Source: Actinomadura madurae (GTDB lineage: Bacteria; Actinomycetota; Actinomycetes; Streptosporangiales; Streptosporangiaceae). From it: a stretch of 64,000 nucleotides of DNA. Location of the stretch: positions 1-64,000 of the forward strand of contig NZ_FOVH01000007.1 in assembly GCF_900115095.1 (NCBI RefSeq), written 5' to 3'. The stretch's first letter is position 1. Each line of letters opens with the position of its first letter. Of this stretch, positions 43,979 through 55,185 are shown piece after piece. The notes below the pieces were generated by a model. That model searched no databases, was not told the origin of the DNA, and saw only the letters and a list, made by a program, of their open reading frames with translations. A program made the position numbers and the translations under genes.

Positions 43979-44199
43979 CGGAGGTTTTCCCACTAATGAT
44001 CACTTCTGGATCCCGTTGAGGGCGCTGTGCTACAGAGACATGCCGGCGTTATTTGAATTCGGCGGTGGTGTGCTCGTTCAGGACCCGGACGCTGTGCAGG
44101 AGATCCCCGTTCCGGCGGCGGTGGCCGGCTTGGAGGCACGCCGGGCGTTCACCCACGGTGACCTGGAATAATCGAGAATGCAAGGTTAGGGACACCATC

Positions 44200-46149
44200 A
44201 TGGACGACAGGGAGACCCGGCGGGCAGCGGAGATACGAGCGCGTCGTGAAGAAATCCTCGAACTGCCGACTGCGGAGTTGCAACATCGCGGGAAACTCGA
44301 GCCGCCCATGGACGGTGACGTGCTCATCGACGTCTCCGTTTCGCCGCTGGGCGACGCGGTGGCGTTGTGGGCGCAGCCTGCGGAACACGAGGAACTGTTC
44401 GCCAAGGACGTCTGGGCGAACGGCGTGCGCGCACCGCGGACCAAACTGCCCCGGCCGGTCACCGCACGTTTCGTCCGGTACGGACGGAAGCCGATCGTCG
44501 TCCCGCTGCAGACGGACCTGGCTGTGCCACTGGTGCAGGTGCTCTCCGGCGACCGGGTCCTCGTGGTCGGCGCACGCTGCCGACATCGCGGCGGTGAAGG
44601 GCCGGAGCACAATGCCGCCATCTACGACAAGCAGGGGCACCTGCGGGCGACAGGAACACTCGGCGACGGCATCGAGCGCATCCGCACGGATGTCGGCGAT
44701 GGCATCTGGGTCGGCTACGGCGACGAGGGAATTTACGGGAACTTCGGCTGGGGCGGTCCAGAAGGGCCGGAGCCGATCGGGCAGCGGGGCCTAGCCCGAT
44801 TCACCGACGGTCTGGCAATCGATCGGAGGTTTCCCGTGGGAACCGCGTGGCCTCTTCCAGTCGAGGCCTGCGGATTCACCCTGGTGGGAACGACCGCCTG
44901 GGTGACTTACCACAACGGACGCGAGGACCTGGTCGTCCAATTCGAGGAGGCCGGCCGTCTTGAGGGATGGGCCCTGGAAGACACGTCAGGTGGCACGGCG
45001 GTGCCGGTGGGCCCGGCGGTGGTGCTGGTAGGCGGACAGCATGGGGAGCATGACCTGCTCACGGTCGTTGACCTCGCCGATGCGCCGCCGCGGCCGGGCC
45101 CCCAATACCGGCTGAGCCTGCCCGACGACGCTGAACTCGGTGCGTACTCCTGGCACGAGCACCGCAACACACTGCACGTCTTCACCGATACGACGTGGTG
45201 GACCGCTGAACTGCTTCCTGACATAAGGCCTTCAGGCCGCATAGCCCTGCACACCGACAGCGAGGACCCGCAAGAGACCCGTTATATACGAGCACGTCAG
45301 GACGAGAACTACGTGCAATGCGTCAGAGAACTGCTGGGCATGAAGGTCTGGCTCCCGGTCAAGGGACCGCAGCGCGACTTCATCGTCACACACCGCGGAA
45401 ACAACGGTCTTGTACGCGCGTACACCTCAGCCGAGCGCGCTGCCGTAATGGCCGGTCCGGACATCGATCCCACAGCCGCTGTGAAGCGCCGCTTCTGGAA
45501 TCTGGTGGGGGGCTGGCGTCATCCCGACATCGGGCTGGTGATCAATCCGGACAGTGCATCAGAGTTCCAGATTCCAGTGAGTCTGTTCGGGCGGGTACGC
45601 GAGATCATGGAGAAGATCCTCCCTGGAACCGCGAGCCAAACCGCAGATGCCCGCACGGCCCAGTCGGAGGAAAGCAGAACCGGCCCCTCTCGTGTCTTCC
45701 GGGGCGACGCACCCTCGGAGATCGACGGATTCCGGTTCGCGCGGCTGGTGGATGACATCGGCGAGGACGGACAAGGGGTCCTTGCCCCGGAGCGCAGCAG
45801 GATCGACGATCCGCAGGAACGGCAAAGGATTCTGGACTACCTGCGCGGGGGCACGCCGGTCATGCTCGTACCCGGCTTCACAGCCGATCTCCTCGACCCG
45901 GCGAGGCGGCAGGCGGTACCCATGAGCACGCGTACCGACGGCCGTTGGGTGTGGAGTGACGGAACCGAGTACTACCTGGAGATCTATGGAATCGCTCCGG
46001 AACCCGATTTCTACCTGACCATCCGGGAAGCCGGGTATACCTGCCCCCGCGTGCCGGACCAGGTAGTGCATAAGGCAGGCCACGCGACGACGGAGCGCCA
46101 CCGCATCGTCAATGAGCAACACCGCCGACACAGAGAAGGAGATGCATGA
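44200..46149 (+). CDS. Large protein with repeat N-terminus and SseB-like domain
   Basis: 649 residues from ATG 44200, where an AAGGTTAGGG site precedes. Residues 1-400 contain repeated beta-strand units (SPLGDAVALWA, GDGIWVGYGDEG, GTTAWVTYHNGRED), suggesting a beta-propeller. About 400-490 is SseB-like (VRELLGMKVWLPV, AYTSAERAAV, DIGLVINPDS). The C-terminus (about 545-640) is another actinobacterial module with YLRGGTPVMLV and RTDGRWVWSDGTEYYL. No signal peptide or membrane segment, so cytosolic. SseB-type modules often occur near contact-dependent toxin or ESX loci, but none is seen here. Confidence 0.72.
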   Translation: MDDRETRRAAEIRARREEILELPTAELQHRGKLEPPMDGDVLIDVSVSPLGDAVALWAQPAEHEELFAKDVWANGVRAPRTKLPRPVTARFVRYGRKPIVVPLQTDLAVPLVQVLSGDRVLVVGARCRHRGGEGPEHNAAIYDKQGHLRATGTLGDGIERIRTDVGDGIWVGYGDEGIYGNFGWGGPEGPEPIGQRGLARFTDGLAIDRRFPVGTAWPLPVEACGFTLVGTTAWVTYHNGREDLVVQFEEAGRLEGWALEDTSGGTAVPVGPAVVLVGGQHGEHDLLTVVDLADAPPRPGPQYRLSLPDDAELGAYSWHEHRNTLHVFTDTTWWTAELLPDIRPSGRIALHTDSEDPQETRYIRARQDENYVQCVRELLGMKVWLPVKGPQRDFIVTHRGNNGLVRAYTSAERAAVMAGPDIDPTAAVKRRFWNLVGGWRHPDIGLVINPDSASEFQIPVSLFGRVREIMEKILPGTASQTADARTAQSEESRTGPSRVFRGDAPSEIDGFRFARLVDDIGEDGQGVLAPERSRIDDPQERQRILDYLRGGTPVMLVPGFTADLLDPARRQAVPMSTRTDGRWVWSDGTEYYLEIYGIAPEPDFYLTIREAGYTCPRVPDQVVHKAGHATTERHRIVNEQHRRHREGDA

Positions 46150-46365
46150 CGGGCTAAAGCTCCAAGGGCCGCTGCATGCCTCGTTTCGACGGCTTGCTCT
46201 GGACCACCATCCGATCCGCCTGAACGAGCCTTCGCGGGACTCCCGGTCACGAGGCCCCCGAATTACGTGCCGCACGCACTGGTGTGACCCACCACCAGCG
46301 CGTGACGGGCTCCACCGCTTCTGCTTCTCTCGGCGCCTCTGTGACGCAAGCCGCGCCCTGCTCTA

Positions 46366-46384
46366 TGCTATTGCATATCGCAAT
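46366..46384. promoter_or_regulatory. TGCTAT-type operator upstream of the HD gene
   Basis: TGCTATTGCATATCGCAAT; inside it ATTGC-N5-GCAAT is a perfect inverted repeat. The first 13 bases recur exactly at 56357-56369 on the other strand. It lies about 20 bp before the HD gene start, over the expected promoter or leader. Likely target of the GntR regulator at 52151. Confidence 0.6.
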
Positions 46385-46402
46385 CATCTGGAGGGGGCTT
46401 GT

Positions 46403-46975
46403 ATGCCTGACGCACCCAAGGCCAGCGCCGAGGGGGTCCTTGAGACCTTCCCCGAGCTGCGGGACATCGGCGACGAGGCGCTGCGGGAGTCGGTCGTGGA
46501 GATCTGGCTGGAGGTGCTGGAGGAAAGCGGCTGGGACGCGGTCTCGCAGGTGCCCAAGCATCCCTACAAGGTTCCGGCCAGCGTGACTCTGGTCGACCAC
46601 ACCCGGTCGGTGACGCAGATGGCCGTGGCGGTGGCCGAGGTGGCGGAGCGGGTCCAGGGCATCGCGTTCGACCGTGACCTGCTGATCGCGGCCGCCAACC
46701 TGCACGATGTCAGCAAGCTCCTGGAGTTCGAGCCGTCGGAGAGCGGTGGGCAGGCCTCACGCTTCGGGCATCTGATCCAGCACGGCTTCTTCGGGGCGCA
46801 CAAGATGTGGGAGAAGGGCCTGCCGCTGGAGATGGTGCACAACGTGATCGTCCACACGACCACCTCGCGGTATCTCCCGCAGACATGGGAGGCGGTGATC
46901 GTCCATTACGTCGACTACCTCGATTCCGACGCGCTGAACCTGGTTCACGGGGTCCCGCTGAACATCAAGAAGTAG
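46403..46975 (+). CDS. HD-domain metal-dependent hydrolase
   Basis: 190 residues, GGAGGGGG before ATG 46403. HD-superfamily ligands in order: LVDHTRSV (first His), NLHDVSKL (HD pair), IQHGFFGAH and VHTTTS (further His), and HYVDYLDSD (Asp). Could be a phosphohydrolase or a small-molecule hydratase. Faces the DUF4387-AtuA cluster and shares its operator motif, so it probably belongs to the same pathway. Ends before a strong bidirectional terminator. Confidence 0.82.
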   Translation: MPDAPKASAEGVLETFPELRDIGDEALRESVVEIWLEVLEESGWDAVSQVPKHPYKVPASVTLVDHTRSVTQMAVAVAEVAERVQGIAFDRDLLIAAANLHDVSKLLEFEPSESGGQASRFGHLIQHGFFGAHKMWEKGLPLEMVHNVIVHTTTSRYLPQTWEAVIVHYVDYLDSDALNLVHGVPLNIKK

Positions 46976-46991
46976 ACGCCCGGGAACGCGA

Positions 46992-47025
46992 AAGCGGGCC
47001 TGTCCCCCACAGGGGGCAGGCCCGC
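46992..47025. terminator. Bidirectional hairpin terminator
   Basis: AGCGGGCCTG-T-CCCCC, loop ACA, then GGGGG-CAGGCCCGCT: a 15-bp stem with one bulged T. Lies between the convergent HD and DUF4387 genes. No U-run, as usual for high-GC actinomycetes. Confidence 0.88.
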
Positions 47026-47091
47026 TGTCGACGAGGGCGAAGGGGATCACGACGGTCCCGTGCCGGTCCGCGTGGATCATTCCGGACCTGC

Positions 47092-47445
47092 TCAGGGCCG
47101 GGCGCTCTCCGCCAGCAGCCGGTCGGGCACCTCGAGCATGGCGAGGGGCACGTGGTGCTGGCCGGCGTGGACGTCCCGGTCGTGCAGGCTCGCCTGGGAC
47201 ACCGGCCGCGGGAAGGAGATCTTGACGACGTTGAGCGAGGCGATCCGGAAGATCCGGATGTCGCGAGCCGGAATGCCGTAGAGCCGGCCGACCACCTCCT
47301 CGTTGAGGAAGACGGCGTCGGAGGCGATGCGGTAGCCCGCCTCGTCGCGCATGAAGGCCTCGAGGGTCACCCAGAATGGGCCGGCGTTCTTCGACCTCAC
47401 CTCCAACGCGTAGTCGGCCAGGCGGGGGCGCGGGGTCTCAGGCAT
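47092..47445 (-). CDS. DUF4387 protein
   Basis: 117 residues; start overlaps the AtuA-like stop by eight bases. The run RSKNAGPFWVTLEAFM and NVVKISFPRPVSQAS match the DUF4387 family, whose members accompany or are fused to AtuA/DUF1446 proteins. Probably the small subunit of that enzyme. Biochemistry unknown. Confidence 0.82.
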   Translation of the reverse strand: MPETPRPRLADYALEVRSKNAGPFWVTLEAFMRDEAGYRIASDAVFLNEEVVGRLYGIPARDIRIFRIASLNVVKISFPRPVSQASLHDRDVHAGQHHVPLAMLEVPDRLLAESARP

Positions 47446-48826
47446 GGACGTCCTCTTCAAGGTGCATGCGGAACAGTTCGGACTCGGTGTCGACGTCGAC
47501 GACATGGTTGAGCACGAACTCGTACTTCGCTCCCCGCTCGACCTCGGCCGGCGACGTCGGGAAGGCGAAGCTCGGGAGGTAGGCCATGTCCGGCAGCGGC
47601 AGGTGGAGCATCAAGGGGTTGGCGACCTTGGCGACCGCGGTGGCGGTGGCCTGGTCGGCGGCGTTGACCAGGAGCATCACGCCGACCTCGCGAACCGGGC
47701 GCCGGTCGGGGTCGATGGCGCCGAGGACCGCGTCGTGGCCGTAGAGGCGCAGGTCGTAGTCGAACTGCTCGCGCGTGAGACCGATGGTCTGCTGGACGCG
47801 ATCGGTCAGGGCCCGGTCCATGAACGCCGACCACTCGTCGATGCGCGCCACGATCTCGGGGTCGCGGATGCCGACGAAGGACATCGTCTCGTAGCCGCAG
47901 ATCCTGGCGCCCTCGAGCTTGACGGTGAGCTGGTCGGCCTCCAGGAACCGCGAGCCCTCGACCCGCACGCGCCGGTCGTCGAGGGCGGCGTAGGCGGCGT
48001 CGGTGACGTCGAGGGTTCCGGCGGGCTCGCGCATCGAGAACGGGTCGGCGGTCTCGTAGAGCATGTGCGCGGCCACCGAGATCGGCGTGCAGGCGGTGCC
48101 GGGGTCGAGCGGCTCGATCTCGAACCCGTTCACGTCGATGGTGGCGATCACCCCGCTGCTGCGGGGGTTGGTCGTGCACTGGCCGCCGCACTCGACGATC
48201 TTCGCGGCATGCCACGCGGGCGCGGCGGGCATGCCGCGCATCAGGGGGACCGCCGCCGCGGCCGCCGTGTCGGTGGCCCGGCCGGCGAAGACGACGTCGG
48301 CACCGGCCCGGATCGCCTCGACGAACGGCTCGTGGCCCATCACGCCGACGATGTGCGTGCACTCGCCGAGCACCGCCGCGTCGAGCGGGCCCATCGGCGC
48401 GAGCGGATGGATCGCGCCCGCGGCGAGTTTGCGCTTGAGGTCCTCGGCGGTCTGCTCGGTGTAGATCCGGGCGATCTTCAGATCGAGCCCCTCGTCGAGC
48501 AGGATCTTCTCGGCGATCCCGGCGACCCAGTCGACCCCGGAGTCGGTGCCGGACGTACCGCAGGAGCCCACCAGCAGCGGGATCCTCGCCTCGGCCACGG
48601 CCTTGAGCAGGATCCGCAGGTCCCGCGCTATCGCGGCCTCGGCCGTCTTGGCGACGCCCTTGCCCAGGTAGTAGGGCCCGGAGTCGGTCGACCCGCCGTC
48701 GACCGAGATCACGTCGGCTCCCAGGGCCAGCCCCCGGGCGACGGCGGCCGGGTCGAACCCGGCTCCGAGCATCCCCGTGGGCGACATGACCGTCACCTTG
48801 GAGGGGGTCTGCGCGTCTTCACTCAA
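47438..48826 (-). CDS. AtuA-like (DUF1446) protein
   Basis: 462 residues. Family pattern seen: SPTGMLGAGFD at the N-terminus, VISVDGGSTDSGPYYLG, VGSCGTSGTDSGV near 95, and VFAGRATDTAAAAA near 185 with ECGGQCTTNPRS. Members are linked to catabolism of acyclic terpenes (atu), but many lie beside hydantoinase-like genes. Starts 10 bp after the ABC ATPase stop and overlaps DUF4387, so it is co-transcribed with the importer. Confidence 0.88.
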   Translation of the reverse strand: MSEDAQTPSKVTVMSPTGMLGAGFDPAAVARGLALGADVISVDGGSTDSGPYYLGKGVAKTAEAAIARDLRILLKAVAEARIPLLVGSCGTSGTDSGVDWVAGIAEKILLDEGLDLKIARIYTEQTAEDLKRKLAAGAIHPLAPMGPLDAAVLGECTHIVGVMGHEPFVEAIRAGADVVFAGRATDTAAAAAVPLMRGMPAAPAWHAAKIVECGGQCTTNPRSSGVIATIDVNGFEIEPLDPGTACTPISVAAHMLYETADPFSMREPAGTLDVTDAAYAALDDRRVRVEGSRFLEADQLTVKLEGARICGYETMSFVGIRDPEIVARIDEWSAFMDRALTDRVQQTIGLTREQFDYDLRLYGHDAVLGAIDPDRRPVREVGVMLLVNAADQATATAVAKVANPLMLHLPLPDMAYLPSFAFPTSPAEVERGAKYEFVLNHVVDVDTESELFRMHLEEDVHA

Positions 48827-48836
48827 CTGTCGTCTC

Positions 48837-49977
<1,141 letters not shown>

Positions 49978-49985
<8 letters not shown>

Positions 49986-51699
49986 GGGGCTTCACCTCGA
50001 AGAGGGCGCGTCCGGCCCCGAGGACGACGAGCGTGATGATCATTTGAATCACTCCAAAGGCGGCGACGGTCCCGCCCGTGCTGGTCGCTGCGAGCTGCAG
50101 CATCGTGAGCCCCAGGACCGGGGTCTTGTCGGTGACGAGGAAGACGGCCGGCTCGGCGTCGTTGAGCATGGAGACGAACAGCAGCACGAAGGAGGCCGCC
50201 ATCGCCGGGAGCACGAGCCGGAGCACAACGGTGCGCATCGCCTGCCACCAGGTCGCGCCCGACGTCCGGGCCGCGTTGTCCAGGTCGCGGCCGATGGCGG
50301 CGAGCGCCGGGTAGAAGGCGCTGTAGCCGAGCGCCAGGCTGCGCACCGCGAAGGCGATGCCCATGCCCCACAGGCTCGAGCGGACCCAGCCGGACGGGTC
50401 GAGCACCACGAAGGACCAGAAGAAGGCCATGCCCGTGATCAGGCCGGGCATCATGCGGGGCCAGACCATGCCTCGCTGCAGCGAGCCGCGGAAGCGGAAC
50501 TCCGAGCGGTGCGCGACCATCGAGAGCGCGGCGATCACGAGCGTGGTGAGAGCGCCGCCGACGGTCGCGATCAGAAGGCTGTTGGTCAGCGCACGGGTGT
50601 AGATCTCGTTGTCGAAGACCGCCGAGAAGTTGGCCGTGGTGAGCACGCTCCAGGGGTTGACCAGCGGCGTGAAGATCGTGGTGAAGGCGCACAGCACGAC
50701 GCCGAAGAGCGGCACCAGGACCATGGCGACGAGGCCGACGGCGATCACCGCGCTGACCGCCCAGCGCGCCGGTCCGAGCTTGACGGTGCGTCCCTCGGTC
50801 GGCTTGCCGGTGACGGTGGTGAAGCGGCTCAGGTCGCCGGCGAGCCGGTTGCGGGCGACGAGCAGCAGCGACACCAGGGCGAGCAGGACGACGGCGCCGG
50901 CCGACACCAGGCCCTGGCGCGGTGTCGACGACGCGCTCCAGTTGTCGTAGAGGTAGGTCGAGATCATGTCGATGTTCTTGGAGAACCCGAGCACCAGCGG
51001 CAGGCCGAGAACCTCGATGGAGAGCGCGAAGACCAGCAGCGAGGAGTTGAGGATCGCGGGTCGCAGGAGAGGAACGCTGATCGAGAGCACCGCCCGGACC
51101 GGCGACGCGCCGGTGGTGCGCGCGGCGTCCTCGAACGACGGGTCGATGCCCTCGATCGCGCTGCGGCAGAACAGGAAGACCACCGGCGCGGCCACGCTGA
51201 TGCCGACCAGCGCCATGCCGGGGACGCTGTAGAGGTCGATCGGCATCTTCAGGAAGGTGTGCAGGTCCAGCCAGGACGAGGCGAACCCGCTGGGCGCCCA
51301 CATCAGGCTCCACCCGAGAATCAGCACGATGCCGGGCAGCATCACAGGTAGGAGCAGCAGCATGCCGAAGACACGGCGCCCCGGGACGTCGGTGCGAGTG
51401 AACAGCACCGCGCAGGCCACGCCGATCGCGACGGAGCCGACCGTGTTCAGCGCCCCGAAGACCACGCTGTTGCGGACCGCCGTCCACCACGCCGGATCGG
51501 AGAGGAGGTCACGGTAGTTGGCGATGGTGAGGTGGCCGCCGCCCTGATAGAGCGGCGTCGACCAAAGCGAGGCGACGACGACCGGAACGATGGGACCGAC
51601 GAGCAGCACGAGCGCCGCGGCCCACAGCAGGTAGTGCGACACCCCCGTGGACACCAGACGCCGCCGTACGGCTCCGCCATGAGCGGTGAGCGCGCTCAC
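49978..51699 (-). CDS. ABC importer permease, fused double domain (FbpB-like)
   Basis: 573 residues, GTG start 51699 with GGAGAGG upstream. Two homologous six-helix halves; the EAA loop of each couples to the ATPase (DAARTTGASPVRAVL near 185, NAARTSGATWWQAMR near 460). Such fused permeases serve Fe(III)-, thiamine- or 2-aminoethylphosphonate-type importers. With the lipoprotein at 55182 and the ATPase it forms one transporter, though the binding-protein gene is separated by the decayed hyu genes and gntR. Confidence 0.9.
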
Positions 51700-51763
51700 C
51701 CGGTGTACCTCTCCATAGACCTCTCCTCCAGCCAGGCCGGCGTCGATCTCGTCAGATGCTACT

Positions 51764-51776
51764 TGCTATAGTGAAT
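51764..51776. promoter_or_regulatory. TGCTAT-type motif before the permease gene
   Basis: TGCTATAGTGAAT, sharing TGCTAT and the following A/T-rich spacing with the operators at 46366, 52859 and 56357. About 65 bp upstream of the permease start. Weaker match than the others. Confidence 0.4.
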
Positions 51777-52150
51777 TCGTCAAGGCTGATCTGAGACCCA
51801 CTTCACTTCTCCTCGCCGTCCCGCCGTCCACGCCGAGACGGGCGGACGCACCAGGTCACGGCGCGTTGGAGTCGCCGCGCGGCCCGACGGCGGCCCAGCT
51901 CGGCGGCGTCCGCCTCGACCCGACGCAACTGTTCGCCGGAACCGATGGCGCCGGGTCTTCGCGCGATCTTCGGTGGTGTGCCCAGAACGGGGCACGAGCA
52001 CTCGAAGCAGGCCTTTGCAATGGCCCAGGTAGGCGCTGAGAGCGCGCCCAGCACCTGGGCGAACGGCAAGCCGGTCGGCCGCGTGATCCAGCACCAGCTT
52101 GAGGCAGTCGTTATCGGCGTGCTCGGCTTGTTGGGAGTGTCGGCGGCGGC
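51777..52150. other. Intergenic region, no gene assigned
   Basis: About 370 bp between the GntR stop and the permease promoter. Minus-strand frames here are arginine-rich with fragments such as GHCKGLLRVLVPRSG but no domain or start. Possibly a relic of an inserted element; nothing firm. Confidence 0.35.
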
Positions 52151-52846
52151 TTACCGCTTGCGGTGGGCCAGTCTCGGCTCGTTGCCGGCGTGGCTGTGGT
52201 CGCGCATGAGTTGTTCGGCGCGGTCGGCGTCATGGGCCGCGATCGCCTCGTAGATGGCGCGGTGCTGCTTGAAGCGCTCAGCGACCACGCCCGGCTCTTG
52301 CTCGATCTGGTCGAAGAGGGCGGCGCGACGCTCCTCGTAGTTGAAGGCGTCGACCATATGGAGCATGTGGATCAGAGTGGTGCTCCCGCTGGCCCGGTCG
52401 ATGAGGGCGTGGAACTCGCGCATCACCTGCCGGACCCCTTCGACCGCGGCGCGGTCACCGGCATCCGCCTGCTCGGCCAGCCGCTCGGCCCGTTCGAGCA
52501 GGCCGAGCAGTTCGGAGATCTGGCCGTCGGTGGCGTTCTCCGCGGCGAAGCGTGCGGCCAGCGCTCGCAAGGTGTCCTCGATGACGGTGATCTTGCGCAG
52601 CTCGCCGGCGTCGAACTGTGCGATCCGGACCGAGCGCGGGCCCACCCGCTCGACCAGGCGGTCCTGTTCGAGGCGCCGCAGGGCCTCGCGCACCGGGGTC
52701 GGGCTGATGTTGAGCATGTCCGCCAGGCCCCGCTCGGTGACCTTCGCGCCACGCTTGAGGTTGCCCGAGACGATCGCCTCCCGGACCGCCGCGTAGGCGC
52801 GGTCGCCGATCGTCGGCGTCGGCGCCAGCCGCTCAAGCTCCCCCAT
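52151..52846 (-). CDS. GntR-family regulator, FCD (FadR) subfamily
   Basis: 231 residues. N-terminal wHTH with YAAVREAIVSGNLKRG, ERGLADMLNISPTPVREAL and RLEQDRLVERVG; C-terminal all-helical FCD domain with metal-type histidines in REFHALIDRASG and RFKQHRAIYEAIAAHD. A TGCTAT-type motif lies 12 bp before its start, so autoregulation is likely. It sits in the middle of the importer/hyu cluster and should be its regulator, responding to a small carboxylate. Confidence 0.92.
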   Translation of the reverse strand: MGELERLAPTPTIGDRAYAAVREAIVSGNLKRGAKVTERGLADMLNISPTPVREALRRLEQDRLVERVGPRSVRIAQFDAGELRKITVIEDTLRALAARFAAENATDGQISELLGLLERAERLAEQADAGDRAAVEGVRQVMREFHALIDRASGSTTLIHMLHMVDAFNYEERRAALFDQIEQEPGVVAERFKQHRAIYEAIAAHDADRAEQLMRDHSHAGNEPRLAHRKR

Positions 52847-52858
52847 GATCGACCTCTC

Positions 52859-52878
52859 TGCTATGGCACATGGTATAT
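52859..52878. promoter_or_regulatory. TGCTAT-type motif at the GntR promoter
   Basis: TGCTATGGCACATGGTATAT, aligned with TGCTATTGCATAT at 46366 and 56357 (TGCTAT, then GCA and AT in register). It abuts the regulator start. Confidence 0.55.
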
Positions 52879-52913
52879 CGGTTGATCATATCCGAGAGCC
52901 ATGCGCCGGTCAG

Positions 52914-54496
52914 TCAAACGAGCTTGACGACCAGGTGTCATCGCGCGTCTACGGTGATGCGCGCCTCCGGTCCGAAGCCGCAGGACGTCTCCCGCTCCTC
53001 GACGACGGCGGGACCCTCGATCACCGTTCCGGGGGTAGCGCGTTGCGGTCGTCAACGTGGTCTCCAGGTCGCCGTGCCTCTCGAAATGGACCCGCCGGGT
53101 GCCGCGCACCGCCTCGCCCGAGGCGGGCCGGTAGGCCAGGTCGATGTGCGAGCCGGGCAGCGTCGCGGTCATCCGCCAGCTGATCACCTCGGGCGCCCGT
53201 CGGCGATCGTCCTGCCGAAGGTGGAGGCGTAGGCCGCCAGGAACCGGTCGCGGATCGCCTCGACGGCACCGGGTCCGAACGCCACGTCGGGCAGCGGGAC
53301 CTCGATCTCGTAGCCCTGGCCGACGTACCGCATATCGGCCGAACGGCTGATGACGATCTTGTCGCCGAACTCGTCGGCGCCGGCCAGGAGCGCCCTGGCG
53401 CGTTCCTCCATGTCGGCGAAGAGCCCGCCCACGTGCGGCGGCCATGCTGTCGGCCGCGATGCTCTGGATGCCGACGGCGGCCTCGGTCACGTCGATGCCG
53501 AGTGGTTCCGCCACATGGGACTTCAGGGCCGCCCGCACGTCGGTGCCGACCAGGCTCATCTCGCCGCCCGGGAAGTGGTCCGGGTCGAGGCGTCCGGTGA
53601 CGAGGGGCCCGGGTCCGATCCCGCGCTGCGGGGCCCGACCTTGAGCAGGCCGAGGTCGTCGAGGCCGGCGATCGAGCCGCCGCCCGCGCCGATCTCGATC
53701 ATGTCGACCACGGTGAGCCGGAGCGGGAGCCCCGACCCGGGCTTGAACTTGTCCAGCCGTCCGGCCTCGAACCGGTGCGTGAGGGTCGGCGTGCCGTCCT
53801 CGACGACGCTCATCTTGGCGGTGGTGCCGCGACGTCGAAGGCGATGATCTTGTCTTCGCCGATCGTGCGGGCGACGTAGGCCGCGGCGATCGCGCCGGCG
53901 GCGGGCCCGGACTCCAGGAGCTTCACCGGGAACGCCTTGGCCTCGTCCACGGTGGTGAGCCCGCCGCTCGTGGGCCGGGTTGCGATAGGAGTGGAGGAAG
54001 GCGACGGCGAGGGCCTCGACGTGATGCTCCTCCAGCAGCGTGCGCACCGCACCGAGGAGGGCCTCCTCATCGAGGGCGAGGTGCTCGGTGCCGTCGGCCA
54101 AGACCCGTTCGGGGATGTCCGAGCGCCGGTTCCGGGGCACGAGGACGGGCGCCGGACGAGCGAAGAGGTTCTCGGTGTCGAACCGGACCTCGCCCCCCAT
54201 CTCGAGCACATCGCGGAACCCCTCGGTGGTGATAAGTCCGATCTCGGCGCCGGTCCTCTCCAGGACGGTGTTGGTGATCAGGGTGGTGCCGTGGACGATC
54301 GTCGCGACGTCGTCCCATCCGATCGCCGACTCCTGCAGGAGGCGTTGAATGCCCGCCAGGACCCCGCGCCCGGGGTCGTCGGGGTGGTGAGCAGTTTGCC
54401 GGTGCGGGTGATCTGGCGTGACTCGTCGTGGAGGACGAGATCGGTGAACGTCCCCCCGATGTCGACGCCGACGCGCGCGGTCCTCGCTGGCCTCAC
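52914..54496 (-). pseudogene. hyuA: Decayed hydantoinase/oxoprolinase subunit A
   Basis: About 1580 bp of about 2050 expected. The start is good (GTG 54496, VGVDIGGTFTDLVLHDESRQ). Then several frameshifts separate recognisable pieces: IVHGTTLITNTVLERTGAEI, LTTVDEAKAFPVKLLESGPA, MIEIGAGGGSIA, GIDVTEAAVGIQSIAADSMA, GYEIEVPLPDVAFGPGAVEA and EVISWRMTATLPGS. Two internal losses are clear: about 115 codons after NPAHE, where the junction shares AGCGGCGGG-type microhomology, and about 17 codons near 53630. A premature TGA lies close to the end. Originally an ATP-dependent lactam or ketone-activating enzyme. Confidence 0.88.
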
Positions 54497-55185
54497 TGGG
54501 TGTTCCTTTGCGGGTCGTGGCCGGGGTAGTCACGCGCGGCGGCCTCGGGGGTGAGGTACCCGAGGCGGACGTCGGCGGTGACGGCGGCCGGGTCGCGTTG
54601 ATCGGCGAACCCGAAGCCCGCGCCGCCGGCGAACAGGAGGTCCACCGTGACGTCGGGCGCGAGCGGTGTGACCGGCTTGACCGGCGAGACGGGCTCGCCG
54701 TCGATCGCGGCCGCCGTTCCGAGGGCGGGTGATCCGCCCAGGAGCCCCTGCGGCGGATGGTGCTCCCGCCTGCCAGGGGCGGCCGGTGGTGTTCCGCACC
54801 GAGATCACCTGGCCGAGCCCGCCGCGGTGGGTGCCGGCGCCGCCATGGCCAGGTCGGGCAGGTGCCCGATGCCGATCCACGGGTCGTTGGTGATGACCCG
54901 GTCGCCCTCCTGCCAGTCCTCGGCCGGATAGCGGCGGAGCAGTTCCTGGGTCAGGGGCGTCATCAGCGCGGCGAAGGCCGGGATACCGGCCCGGCACTCG
55001 GCCACCGTCTCCCCGGCCCTGTTCATGATCACGACCGTGTAGTCGTTGGACTCGCGGGTGATCGTGGAGAACGCCGTGCGCAGGAGGGTGGTGGCCGCCT
55101 CGTCCGCGAAGGCGGCGAGGCGGCTCCACCAGATCTCCAGGACGACCGGGTCCAGCCGGCGCTCCGGCGGAAGGGACGCGGTCAC
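54493..55185 (-). pseudogene. hyuB: Decayed hydantoinase/oxoprolinase subunit B
   Basis: About 690 bp of about 1650 expected. N-terminal 125 codons are intact (GTG 55185 overlapping the binding-protein stop; VLEIWWSRLAAFADEAA, ITNDPWIGIGHLPDLAM). The next recognisable piece is the C-terminus (GQVISVRNTTGRPW, then in another frame HHPPQGLLGGSP and DGEPVSPVKP). So about 300 central codons are lost plus at least one frameshift. The stop overlaps the hyuA start, showing that the original order was hyuB-hyuA. Confidence 0.85.

Noticed and set aside
52914..55185. Frame breaks in hyuA/hyuB as mere sequencing errors
   Set aside because: Single-base shifts in G/C runs could be errors, but the loss of about 115 and 300 codons and a premature stop cannot be explained that way.
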